Shown piece after piece: positions 1 to 7,417 of a stretch of DNA of 33,651 bases. The notes beneath the pieces were generated by a model. That model searched no databases. It saw only the letters and a program-made list of their open reading frames with translations, and was not told where the DNA came from. Source of the stretch: Rhodoblastus sp. (GTDB lineage: Bacteria > Pseudomonadota > Alphaproteobacteria > Rhizobiales > Beijerinckiaceae). The stretch covers positions 6,682 through 40,332 of the forward strand of contig JAGRKN010000056.1 in the NCBI GenBank assembly GCA_020442275.1. Reading direction: 5' to 3'. A program made the translations under genes and the position numbers. How positions within the stretch are numbered: position 1 is the stretch's first letter; the number at the start of each line of letters is the position of its first letter.

Positions 1-770
1 CGACCCTGCGCCGGCTGTGCGGCGTCGACGACGAGGACATTCTCGACATGGTCGCCGAGATCCGGCGGCTCGATCCCAAACCCGGCCGCGCCTTCGGCGG
101 CGAGACGCTGCAGCCGGTCGCGCCCGACGTGATCGTAAGGGCCGCCGCCGACGGCGGCTGGCGCGTCGAACTGAACACCGACGTGCTGCCGCGCGTGCTG
201 GTCAACCAGACCTATGCGGCGACCGTGAACGCGGCGCGGGTCAACGAGGCTGACAAGTCGTTCCTGACGAATTGCCTGCAGAACGCCAACTGGCTGACCA
301 AGAGCCTCGAGCAACGCGCCCGCACGATCCTGAAAGTGGCCAGCGAGATCGTGCGCCAGCAGGACGGGTTCCTCGCCCATGGCGTCGAGCATCTGCGGCC
401 CCTGAACCTGCGCACCATCGCCGATGCGATCGGCATGCACGAATCGACGGTCTCGCGCGTCACTTCCAACAAATACATGGCCACGCCACGCGGCCTGTTC
501 GAGATGAAATATTTCTTCACCGCCTCGATCGCGGCGCAGGCCGGCGGCGAGGCCCATTCGGCCGAAGCGGTTCGCTTCCGCATCAAGCAGATGATCGACC
601 AGGAACCGGCCGACGCGGTTCTTTCGGACGACGCCATTGTCACCCGGCTCAAGGACGCCAATATCGACATAGCGCGTCGAACCGTGGCGAAATATCGCGA
701 AAGCCTGCGCATCCCCTCCTCGGTGGAGCGCCGCCGCGAGAAATCGGCCCTGGCGGCGCAACTCGCGTAA
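1..770 (+). CDS. rpoN: RNA polymerase sigma-54 factor RpoN, C-terminal part (5' end outside window)
   Basis: The reading frame is already open at base 3 and ends with TAA at 768-770, so about 255 C-terminal residues are present and the start lies upstream of the window. Sigma-54 directs core RNA polymerase to -24/-12 promoters and needs AAA+ activators to open them. The visible part begins in the core-binding domain (DPKPGRAF segment). It continues through the helix-turn-helix that reads the -12 region (LRTIADAIGMHESTVSRV, about bases 409-460). It ends with the RpoN box ARRTVAKYR at bases 672-698, the family signature that contacts the -24 element. The RpoN box followed by a short basic tail and a stop is the normal end of the family, so the 3' end is intact. 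The downstream neighbours hpf and ptsN are the classic rpoN-locus genes of proteobacteria. The identification is very safe; only the N-terminal activator-interaction region cannot be judged. Confidence 0.97.
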   Translation, partial: TLRRLCGVDDEDILDMVAEIRRLDPKPGRAFGGETLQPVAPDVIVRAAADGGWRVELNTDVLPRVLVNQTYAATVNAARVNEADKSFLTNCLQNANWLTKSLEQRARTILKVASEIVRQQDGFLAHGVEHLRPLNLRTIADAIGMHESTVSRVTSNKYMATPRGLFEMKYFFTASIAAQAGGEAHSAEAVRFRIKQMIDQEPADAVLSDDAIVTRLKDANIDIARRTVAKYRESLRIPSSVERRREKSALAAQLA

Positions 771-964
771 AAGGTTGCCACATTCAAGATGGTATATGTG
801 TAAACGTTTGATTTATAACAGTTTTCAACAGGTCGCGACAGCGGTTGACTTCGCCGGCGCGCGCTTCTAACGGTTTCCCGCGCGCCGCCAGCCGCCCGAC
901 CGAACGCCGCCAGACCATCGAACGAACGAACAATAGACGAAACAGAAGCAGACCGAGGGATCAG
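771..964 (+). promoter_or_regulatory. rpoN-hpf intergenic region, probable hpf promoter/leader
   Basis: This 194-base spacer contains no gene. Bases 771-830 are noticeably AT-richer than the surrounding sequence, with TTGCCA at 775-780 and TATATG/TTATAA runs at about 793-818. TTGACT at 845-850 with TAACGG 17 bases further on is a second, weak candidate promoter. No single pairing is convincing, so this is recorded as a likely promoter region without a defined start point. A frame open back to 845 could extend hpf, but it lacks homology to the family. Confidence 0.3.
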
Positions 965-1552
965 ATGTCGTTGCGGGTATCGGGCAAGAACATGAACATC
1001 GGCGAAGCCTTGCGCGTGCATGTGCAGGGCAAGGTCGCCGCCGCCGTCGGCAAATATTTCGACGGCGAGCCCAGCGGCCATGTCACCATCGCGCCGGAAG
1101 GCTCGGGCTTTCGCGCCGATTGCACGCTTCACCTGAAGAACGGCGTGACCGTGCAGGCCGACGGCCGCGCGCAGGAGCCCTACGCCTGTTTCGATCAGGC
1201 CGCCGAGCGGATCGAGAAGCGCCTGCGCCGGTACAAGAGCCGGATCAAGGAACGCAAACACGAGAAGGCCGATGCTGGCGGCGTCATGGTCGCGAGCTAC
1301 GTGCTGGAGGCGCCGGACGAGGAAACGGACGCGCCCGCCGAACAGGATTTCGCCCCGACCGTCATCGCCGAGACCTCGACCCGTCTCGGCGCGATGACGA
1401 TCGCGGCCGCCGTCATGGAGCTGGACATGACCGGCGTGACGGTCCTGCCATTTCGTCATGCGGTCACCGGCCGTGTGAACGTCATTTACCGCCGCAGCGA
1501 CGGCAATATCGGCTGGCTCGATCCTGCCGGCGAGGACAAGGCGAAAGCCTGA
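965..1552 (+). CDS. hpf: Ribosome hibernation promoting factor, long form
   Basis: This encodes a 195-residue protein that binds the 30S decoding region and pairs ribosomes into inactive 100S dimers in stationary phase or starvation. The start ATG at 965 is preceded by GAGGGA at the right distance and gives MSLRVSGKNMNIGEALR, the usual N-terminus; the longer upstream frame is rejected. Residues 1 to about 110 form the S30AE ribosome-binding domain, with the basic RLRRYKSRIKERK stretch near its end. After an acidic linker (EAPDEETDAPAEQD), residues of about 135-190 (TRLGAMTIAAAVMELDM, then VNVIYRRSDGNIGWLDP) match the S30AE C-terminal dimerisation domain. The two-domain length marks the long HPF type rather than the short HPF/YfiA pair of enteric bacteria. 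It sits between rpoN and ptsN, the normal order in alphaproteobacteria. Confidence 0.94.
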   Translation: MSLRVSGKNMNIGEALRVHVQGKVAAAVGKYFDGEPSGHVTIAPEGSGFRADCTLHLKNGVTVQADGRAQEPYACFDQAAERIEKRLRRYKSRIKERKHEKADAGGVMVASYVLEAPDEETDAPAEQDFAPTVIAETSTRLGAMTIAAAVMELDMTGVTVLPFRHAVTGRVNVIYRRSDGNIGWLDPAGEDKAKA

Positions 1553-1567
1553 TCCTTCGCCGAAGAT

Positions 1568-1583
1568 CGGCATGGTTATTGCG
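1568..1583 (+). promoter_or_regulatory. Candidate sigma-54 (-24/-12) promoter of ptsN
   Basis: The sequence cGGCAtGgttaTTGCg fits the sigma-54 consensus tGGCAcGnnnnTTGCw at every core position: GG at 1569-1570, ten bases between, then GC at 1581-1582. It differs at the first base, at the sixth base and at the last base. The predicted start would be near 1594, leaving a leader of about 58 bases before the ptsN ATG. No activator site was identified. This is inference from sequence resemblance only, strengthened by the position just downstream of rpoN itself. Confidence 0.4.
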
Positions 1584-1651
1584 TGTTCGCGTATGCAAGT
1601 CGGGCGTAGTCAGGGAGGCTGCGCGCCGACGCCTGCGGCGAAAACAGGATA

Positions 1652-2125
1652 ATGCGGATGATGTCGCTCAACGATCTCATTTCCCCGCAGGCGGTCATTG
1701 CCTCGCTGAAAGCCAACGGCAAGAAGCAGGCGCTGATCGAACTCAGCGAGCGGGCGGCCGAAGTGTCGGGCCTCGATACGCGCGAGATACTCGACGCGCT
1801 GATCCAGCGCGAGCGCCTGGGCTCGACCGGCATCGGCGGCGGCATCGCCATCCCGCACGGCAAGCTCGCGGGCTGCAATCGCATTTTCGGCGTGTTCGCG
1901 CGGCTTGAGAAGCCGATCGATTTCGAGGCGCTGGACGAGGCGCCAGTCGATCTGATCTTCCTGCTGATCGCGCCGGAAAACGCCGGCGCCGATCACCTCA
2001 ATGCCCTCTCGCGCGCCGCGCGCATGCTGCGCGACCAGAGCCTCGTCGCGACGCTGCGCTCGACCCGCGACCCCTCGGCGCTCTATTCAATCCTCGTCCG
2101 CTCGCCGACGCCGAACGCCGCCTGA
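1652..2125 (+). CDS. ptsN: PTS IIA-like nitrogen regulatory protein PtsN (EIIA-Ntr)
   Basis: This 157-residue protein is the terminal phosphate acceptor of the PTS-Ntr phosphorelay (PtsP to NPr/HPr to PtsN). It does not transport sugar; in other proteobacteria it regulates potassium transport, nitrogen metabolism and stress responses by protein contacts. It is a single PTS EIIA type-2 domain. The phosphorylated histidine is His69 in GIAIPHGKL, preceded by the family pattern RERLGSTGIGGG. HLNALSRAARMLRD near residue 115 is also typical. The ATG at 1652 has AGGATA just upstream; ATGs two and three codons later are alternatives that change little. It lies 99 bases after hpf with a sigma-54-like site between them. 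Length and motifs are complete. Confidence 0.95.
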   Translation: MRMMSLNDLISPQAVIASLKANGKKQALIELSERAAEVSGLDTREILDALIQRERLGSTGIGGGIAIPHGKLAGCNRIFGVFARLEKPIDFEALDEAPVDLIFLLIAPENAGADHLNALSRAARMLRDQSLVATLRSTRDPSALYSILVRSPTPNAA

Positions 2126-2140
2126 GGCGTTCGGGGCGTC
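2107..2140 (+). terminator. Hairpin spanning the ptsN stop codon, likely terminator
   Basis: GACG-CCGAACGCC at 2107-2119 pairs with GGCGTTCGG-(GG)-CGTC at 2126-2140. The stem is 13 base pairs with a two-base bulge, and the six-base loop GCCTGA holds the ptsN stop codon. No T-run follows, so it may be a weak or bidirectional transcript end between the convergent ptsN and glk genes rather than a canonical intrinsic terminator. Confidence 0.5.
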
Positions 2141-2143
2141 CCG

Positions 2144-3181
2144 TCAGGCGCCTGACCTCCAGCGCCGCTTCTCATAATCGATGGCGTATGTGTCCGGCGC
2201 AGCGGCGAGCGCGGCCATGCCCGCGAGCACGGCGTCAGGCTGCACGATCAGGCGGATCGGAATGTCGGCGAGCGCCGCCTGCATCGGCGCCTTGGCCATG
2301 AAGGTCTCGCGAAACGCCTGCGCGTCGAGCCAGTCGACGAGCCGCGGCAGCACGCCGCCGGCGAGCGTTACGCCGCCGCGGGCGAGGAAGATCAAGGCGA
2401 GATCGCCGGCACAGCGCGCGACCAGCCGCCAGAACAGGCGGATCGATTCGACGGCCGATTCGTCGCCCGCCCGCGCGGCCGCCTGGACGCCGGCGGCGTC
2501 CAGACCGTCCGGGGCGCGCGCCCGCGCCGCGCCCAGCGCAGAATGCAGCCGCGCGAGCCCCGGCCCTGACAGCACGCTCTCGAAGGTCACGCGCCCCTCT
2601 ACGCGCTCGAGATGCGGCCAGACCTGTTCTTCCAGAGAACCGACGGGGCCGAAATCGACGTGGCCGGCTTCGGTCGTCGCCGGCAGCCAGCGACCATCAG
2701 CGGAAATCAGCGCCGCAGCGCCGAGCCCTGTGCCGGGGCCCAACACCACCATCGGCGCACCCGGCCGCGCCGCGCCCCGGAAAATTTCGCGCGTCATGTC
2801 AGGCGTCAGATGCGGCAGGGCGATGGCCTGCGCCTCGAAATCATTTAGCAGCAGCCCCTGCTCCAGCCCGAGTCGGCGCGCTATCTGAGGGCCATCGAGC
2901 GTCCAGTCGGCGTTGGTGAGGCGGACATGGCCGGCCTCGACGGGCCCCGCCGCGCAGACGATGACGGAACGCGCCTCCGCCCCGGCCGCTTTCGCCGCCG
3001 CGACGAGCGCGCCTTCGAGGCCATGATGGGCGGCTGTCGAATCTTTCAGGACGATGGCCGGCGCGCTCCCCGGCGCGCGGCTGACCGCTATGCGGAGATT
3101 GGTGCCGCCGACATCACAGACCATGACAGGATAGGGAAACCGCACATCCACCGCCGAGCGAAAGGGTTTGCAAATCAGCAA
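2144..3181 (-). CDS. glk: Glucokinase
   Basis: This is a cytoplasmic ATP-dependent glucokinase making glucose-6-phosphate, about 345 residues long and close to the family length. The N-terminal phosphate-binding motif is VMVCDVGGTNLRIAV. The glucose/adenosine region VVLGPGTGLGAAAL is followed by EAGHVDFGP, the signature of the bacterial glucokinase (Glk/ROK-related) family. A second nucleotide-binding loop is GGVTLAGGVLPRL. The longest frame starts at a TTG (3181) with AGGCGA upstream. GTG codons at 3151 and 3145, just before the conserved RFPYP segment, are alternatives. It is divergent from the otsB-GH15-otsA operon; together they link glucose phosphorylation to trehalose metabolism. It is convergent with ptsN. 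Confidence 0.92.
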   Translation of the reverse strand: MLICKPFRSAVDVRFPYPVMVCDVGGTNLRIAVSRAPGSAPAIVLKDSTAAHHGLEGALVAAAKAAGAEARSVIVCAAGPVEAGHVRLTNADWTLDGPQIARRLGLEQGLLLNDFEAQAIALPHLTPDMTREIFRGAARPGAPMVVLGPGTGLGAAALISADGRWLPATTEAGHVDFGPVGSLEEQVWPHLERVEGRVTFESVLSGPGLARLHSALGAARARAPDGLDAAGVQAAARAGDESAVESIRLFWRLVARCAGDLALIFLARGGVTLAGGVLPRLVDWLDAQAFRETFMAKAPMQAALADIPIRLIVQPDAVLAGMAALAAAPDTYAIDYEKRRWRSGA

Positions 3182-3188
3182 TCGCCTA

Positions 3189-3217
3189 AAGATAGGGCCG
3201 GCCGCTCAGCCTGTCTA
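3189..3217 (-). promoter_or_regulatory. Candidate sigma-70 promoter for glk
   Basis: Read on the minus strand, TAGACA (3217-3212) is followed after exactly 17 bases by TATCTT (3194-3189). The -35 element matches the consensus at 5 of 6 positions and the -10 at 4 of 6. It would start transcription almost at the TTG at 3181, implying either a leaderless message or that translation begins at one of the downstream GTG codons. Confidence 0.35.
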
Positions 3218-3274
3218 TCCTGGCTTGAGCGGAACCGGAACGAATGGATTGAGTTGAATCCGTTGGATTGCTAA

Positions 3275-3285
3275 CGTTGGCAACG
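3275..3285. promoter_or_regulatory. Short palindrome upstream of otsB
   Basis: CGTTG-G-CAACG is a perfect five-base inverted repeat around one central base, 28 bases before the otsB ATG in the glk/otsB divergent region. It could be half of a repressor operator or a small 5' leader hairpin. No regulator gene is adjacent, so the role is unknown. Confidence 0.2.
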
Positions 3286-3297
3286 AGCTGAGGATAA

Positions 3298-3321
3298 ATG
3301 AACGGCGTCACTCATGCCTGA
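3298..3321 (+). other. Seven-codon upstream reading frame overlapping the otsB start
   Basis: ATG at 3298 follows GAGGATAA closely and encodes MNGVTHA before TGA at 3319-3321. This frame covers the otsB ATG at 3314 in another phase. The only clear Shine-Dalgarno sequence in the leader belongs to this short frame, while otsB itself lacks one. It could couple or tune otsB translation; there is no proof that it is translated. Confidence 0.25.
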
Positions 3322-4075
3322 TACATTGCACATTAATCTATCGCTCGACAAAATTTGTCTTTTTGTTGACGCGGACGGCACTTTGCTCGACATAGCTTCA
3401 CGACCTGAAAGCGCCAAAGCAACTTCGGATACGCTGGAAATACTGGGGGCGCTATATCTCGCGCTCGGTGGCGCGCTGGCGATCGTCAGCGGTCGCCGGA
3501 TCGAGGACATCGACACGCTTTTCGCGCCGCTGCGGCTGCCGGCGAGCGGCATTCACGGCGCCCAGCTCCGTCGCGCGCCCGAGCATCCGATCAGCGACGC
3601 CGGCATCCCGGACATTCCGCCTTCCGTCCAGAAAATCGTCGAGGGGGTGGCCGCGCGGCATGCCGGCGTCTTCGTCGAGCACAAGCAAAAGGCGCTCGCC
3701 GTCCATTGGCGCGCGGCCCAGGAGCGCGAAACCGCGCTCTTGGACGAATTGGGCGCCGCCGTCGACCGCATGGAGCCGGAACTTGTCATCCTGCGCGGGC
3801 ATTGCGTGTTCGAGGTCAAGTCGCCGTCCAGCACCAAGGGCGAGGCGGTGCGGGACTTCATGGAAACCGAACCTTTCGCCGGACGCACGCCGATTTTCAT
3901 CGGCGACGATGTGACGGACATAGCCGGCTTCGCGGCGGTCAAGGCGCTCGGAGGCCACGCTTTCTCCGTCGGACGCAAGCTCGAAGGCGCGGACGCCGTC
4001 TTCGCCTCGCCGACGGAAGTTCGCGCCTGGCTCGGGCGCCTGATCGAAACTGGAAAGGAGGCGCGCAGCGCATGA
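3314..4075 (+). CDS. otsB: Trehalose-6-phosphate phosphatase
   Basis: This 253-residue HAD-superfamily enzyme removes phosphate from trehalose-6-phosphate to give trehalose, the last step of the OtsAB pathway. HAD motif I is DADGTLLD with the nucleophile Asp19 and acid/base Asp21. Motif II is the IVSGR segment. GIHGAQLR and VEHKQKALAVHWR are trehalose-phosphatase-specific cap contacts. Motif III lysine is in SSTKGEAV, and motif IV is GDDVTD at residues 197-202, which binds magnesium. The ATG at 3314 gives the usual short N-terminus but has no good ribosome site of its own. The stop overlaps the next start (ATGA at 4072-4075), so it is translationally coupled to the GH15 gene. First gene of a three-gene operon. 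Confidence 0.94.
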   Translation: MPDTLHINLSLDKICLFVDADGTLLDIASRPESAKATSDTLEILGALYLALGGALAIVSGRRIEDIDTLFAPLRLPASGIHGAQLRRAPEHPISDAGIPDIPPSVQKIVEGVAARHAGVFVEHKQKALAVHWRAAQERETALLDELGAAVDRMEPELVILRGHCVFEVKSPSSTKGEAVRDFMETEPFAGRTPIFIGDDVTDIAGFAAVKALGGHAFSVGRKLEGADAVFASPTEVRAWLGRLIETGKEARSA

Positions 4076-5868
4076 ACAACCCGCAGCCGCTCGATCTCGC
4101 TCTCGTCGGCAATTGCCGCGTCGCAGCCCTGATCGACCCGCAAGCCCGGATCGTCTGGTGGTGTTTTCCCCGCTTCGACGGCGATCCGATCTTCTGTCGC
4201 CTCCTGTCCGGCAACGAGGAAAAGGGGTTCAGCGACGTCGTGCTGCACGACCAGGTATCCTCGCGCTCTTCCTACGAGCGCAACACCGCCGTGCTGGAGA
4301 CGATCCTCGAGGACAAGAACGGCGGCGCGGTGCGCATCGTCGATTTCATGCCGCGGTTCGGCCGTTACGAGCGCATTTTCCGCCCGCCGCAACTCGTGCG
4401 CCGCATCGAGCCGATCGCGGGCCTGCCGCGAATCGCGATCCGCGTGCGCCCGACCTTCGGCTATGGCGGCAAGCCGACACAGGTCGTCGTCGGCTCCAAC
4501 CACATTCGCTATCTCGGCGGCGCCGACGTGCTGCGCCTGACGACAGACGCGCCGCTCTCCTACATCGCGGAAGAAACGAAATTCGCTCTGTCGCGCCCGG
4601 TTTCCCTGGTCTTCGGCTCCGACGAACCTTTCCTCAGCGATCTCGATTCCACCGCACGTGATTTCGAGAACCGCACGCGCGGCTACTGGCACGACTGGAC
4701 GCGCTCGCTCGGCGTGCCCTTCGAATGGCAGCGCGAGACGATCCGCTCCGCCATCACGCTGAAGCTGTGCAGCTTCGAGGAGACGGGCGCGATCATCGCC
4801 GCGCATACGACGTCGATCCCCGAAGCGCCGGGCACGTCGCGCAACTGGGACTATCGCTTCTGCTGGCTGCGCGACGCCTTTTTCGTCGTCGGCGCACTGA
4901 ACCGCCTCGGCGCGACGCAGACGATGGAGAGTTACATAGGCTACCTAACCTCCGTCGTCTCAGACCCCAACGGGTCCATGGCGCCGTTGCATTCGATCGT
5001 GCCGGGCAATTCGCTCGAGGAGAACGAGGCGTCGCTGCTCGAAGGTTTCATGTGCCAGGGACCAGTGCGGATCGGCAATGCGGCGGCCGAACAGGCGCAG
5101 CACGACGTCTATGGCAGCGTCGTGCTCGCGGCCAAGCAGATGTTCGTCGATCACCGCCTGCCGCGCATGGGCGACGAAGCGCTGTTCCGGCGGCTCGAGC
5201 CGCTCGGCGAACATGCGGCGGAATTCGCGCTCAAAGAGGACGCGGGCATCTGGGAATATCGCGGTCGGACGCGCGTCCACACCTATTCGGCGGCGCTGTG
5301 CTGGGCGGCCTGCGACAGGCTCGGCCATATCGCCGCGCGGCTCGGCCTGAAGGATCGCGCCGACTACTGGCGCAATCGCGCCGCGCCGATCCGGCGCGCG
5401 ATCGTCGAACAGGGCTGGAACGAGAAGCGTGGCGCGATCGTCGGCGCATTCGGCTACGACGATCTCGACGCGAGCGTGCTGATGACCGCCGAGCTCGGCC
5501 TGCTGCGGCCCTCCGATCCGCGCTTCGTCAAGACGGTCGAGGCGATCGGACACGAACTTAGGCGCAACGGACGCGTCATGCGCTACACGGCGGCTGATGA
5601 TTTCGGCGAGCCGGAAACCGCCTTCATCGTCTGCAACTTCTGGTACGCGGATGCGCTGGCGGCGATCGGGCGGCGGGAAGAAGCGCGCGAAATCTTCCAG
5701 GACATCCTGTCCAACGCCAACCGCTACGGTCTGCTGTCGGAGGATCTGCATCCGGCGAGCGGCCAATTGTGGGGCAATATTCCGCAGACCTATTCCATGG
5801 CCGGCGTCATCAATACGGCGATGCGCCTGTCCGACACGTGGGAGAACGCCTGGTGGCGCGCCTGGTAA
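4072..5868 (+). CDS. Glycoside hydrolase family 15 protein (trehalase- or glucoamylase-like)
   Basis: This 598-residue protein has no signal peptide, so it should be cytoplasmic. It has the bacterial GH15 layout: an N-terminal beta-sandwich of about 230 residues beginning DLALVGNCRVAALID, then an (alpha/alpha)6 barrel. Barrel motifs are RNWDYRFCWLRDAFF (Trp265-Asp268), GIWEYRG with Glu395 as probable general acid, and LLSEDLHP with Glu557 as probable base, followed by QLWGNIPQTYSMAG. Family members hydrolyse terminal alpha-glucosidic bonds by inversion; relatives include glucoamylases and mycobacterial-type trehalases. Being sandwiched between otsB and otsA, it may hydrolyse trehalose or a related glucoside, but the substrate is inference. 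The start ATG at 4072 is preceded by AGGAGG at 4055-4060. Its stop overlaps otsA by 16 bases. Confidence 0.9.
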   Translation: MNNPQPLDLALVGNCRVAALIDPQARIVWWCFPRFDGDPIFCRLLSGNEEKGFSDVVLHDQVSSRSSYERNTAVLETILEDKNGGAVRIVDFMPRFGRYERIFRPPQLVRRIEPIAGLPRIAIRVRPTFGYGGKPTQVVVGSNHIRYLGGADVLRLTTDAPLSYIAEETKFALSRPVSLVFGSDEPFLSDLDSTARDFENRTRGYWHDWTRSLGVPFEWQRETIRSAITLKLCSFEETGAIIAAHTTSIPEAPGTSRNWDYRFCWLRDAFFVVGALNRLGATQTMESYIGYLTSVVSDPNGSMAPLHSIVPGNSLEENEASLLEGFMCQGPVRIGNAAAEQAQHDVYGSVVLAAKQMFVDHRLPRMGDEALFRRLEPLGEHAAEFALKEDAGIWEYRGRTRVHTYSAALCWAACDRLGHIAARLGLKDRADYWRNRAAPIRRAIVEQGWNEKRGAIVGAFGYDDLDASVLMTAELGLLRPSDPRFVKTVEAIGHELRRNGRVMRYTAADDFGEPETAFIVCNFWYADALAAIGRREEAREIFQDILSNANRYGLLSEDLHPASGQLWGNIPQTYSMAGVINTAMRLSDTWENAWWRAW

Positions 5869-7304
5869 TCGTTTCCAACCGCGTGGCGCTGCCGGGCGAA
5901 AAGCGCGCCGGCGGCCTCGCGGTCGCGGTCAAGGCGGCGTTGCGCGGGCGTCAGGGCGTGTGGTGCGGCTGGAGCGGCCGCGTCACCGAAGAGACGCCGG
6001 CGGCGCCGGAGATCATCGAGGGACGCAACCTCAGCTACGTCGCGCTCGATCTGAACATCGACGACCATCAGGAATATTACAACGGCTTCGCCAACAGCGT
6101 GCTGTGGCCACTGCTGCATTATCGCGTCGACCTCGCGGAATATTCGCGTGCAGACCTGTCGGGCTACATTCGCGTGAACAGCTATTTCGCCGATCAGGTC
6201 TCGAAAATCCTGCAACCCGACGACATCGTCTGGGTGCACGACTACCACCTGATGCGCCTCGCGCTGGAATTGCGCGCGCGCGGGCACGACAATCCGATCG
6301 GCTTCTTCCTGCACATTCCCTGCCCGCCGCCCGACATATTGCAGGCGCTGCCGAAGCACGCGGAAACGCTCGGCGCGCTCGCCGCCTTCGACCTCGTGGG
6401 CTTTCAGACGGACAACGACACGGACAATTACGGCAAATATCTCGAGACGCGTGGCGCGAGCCCATCGCGCGGCGGACGTTATTTCGAGATCGAGGGCCGC
6501 CGCGTACAGATCGACACATTTCCGGTCGGCATCGAAACAGCGATCTATGCGCGCGCGGCGCGCGCGGCTGCGCATTCGCCATTCATCACGGACCTGCTCG
6601 CGAGCCTGGGCGGACGCAGCCTGCTGCTGGGCGTCGACCGGCTCGACTATTCCAAGGGCATCGTCCAGCGCCTGCAAGCCTTCGAACACCTGCTCGATGA
6701 GCAGCCGAAATGGCGCGGCGCGACGACATTTCTGCAGATCACGCCGAAGAGCCGCGAGCGCGCCGCCGGCTACAAGGAGATGGAAGATCTGGTCACGGCG
6801 CTCGTCGGCCATATCAACGGCCAGTACGGCGAAGCCGCCTGGACACCGATCCGCTATGTCAACCGGTCCTACTCGCGCAGGCAGCTGGCCGGCATCTATC
6901 GCTGCGCGCAGGCCGCGCTGGTGACGCCGCTGCGCGACGGCATGAACCTCGTCGCCAAGGAATTCGTCGCCGCGCAGGACGAGAGCGATCCGGGCGTGCT
7001 CGTCCTCTCGCAATTCGCCGGCGCTGCGGCCGAGCTCGACGGCGCGCTGATCGTCAATCCGCACGAGAAGGAGGCCGTGTCGGCGGCGATCGGGCACGCG
7101 CTGACCATGCCGAAGGAGGAGCGCATTTCGCGCCACGCGCGCATGCTGGCGCGCATCAGCGACTATGACGTGACGCGCTGGGCTGAGACATTCGTCGCGC
7201 GGCTCGCCGAGGCGCGTCACAAATGGTCGCTGATCGACGGCATCAGACACATCTTCGCGCCGCGCACGGCGGATGCGCGCCGCCCGGGCCGCCGCATCGG
7301 CTAG
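5853..7304 (+). CDS. otsA: Alpha,alpha-trehalose-phosphate synthase (UDP-forming)
   Basis: This GT20 glycosyltransferase of 483 residues joins UDP-glucose and glucose-6-phosphate into trehalose-6-phosphate, which OtsB then dephosphorylates. Family motifs appear in order: VIVSNRV at the start, [57 protein letters not shown] and [13 protein letters not shown], the last two lining the nucleotide-sugar site. The GTG start at 5853 lies inside the end of the GH15 gene, with GGGAGA about eight bases upstream, and gives the standard N-terminus; the longer frame has no family match. It closes the otsB-GH15-otsA operon; order and overlaps imply coordinated expression. Trehalose made here is likely an osmotic or desiccation protectant. 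Confidence 0.95.
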   Translation: MARLVIVSNRVALPGEKRAGGLAVAVKAALRGRQGVWCGWSGRVTEETPAAPEIIEGRNLSYVALDLNIDDHQEYYNGFANSVLWPLLHYRVDLAEYSRADLSGYIRVNSYFADQVSKILQPDDIVWVHDYHLMRLALELRARGHDNPIGFFLHIPCPPPDILQALPKHAETLGALAAFDLVGFQTDNDTDNYGKYLETRGASPSRGGRYFEIEGRRVQIDTFPVGIETAIYARAARAAAHSPFITDLLASLGGRSLLLGVDRLDYSKGIVQRLQAFEHLLDEQPKWRGATTFLQITPKSRERAAGYKEMEDLVTALVGHINGQYGEAAWTPIRYVNRSYSRRQLAGIYRCAQAALVTPLRDGMNLVAKEFVAAQDESDPGVLVLSQFAGAAAELDGALIVNPHEKEAVSAAIGHALTMPKEERISRHARMLARISDYDVTRWAETFVARLAEARHKWSLIDGIRHIFAPRTADARRPGRRIG

Positions 7305-7417
7305 TTCCGGCGCGAACATTTCTCGTTTCGCCTAGCGGATTCTCCAACGGAAGTGTATAGGTGAACCATCCGCCGCGCGCGTCATCGCGAACGGCGCCGA
7401 GGGAGGATTTCGACGAC

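Noticed and set aside
845-964. Longer N-terminus for hpf
   Set aside because: The added residues are Arg-rich and unlike the family, and GAGGGA just before ATG 965 decides the start.
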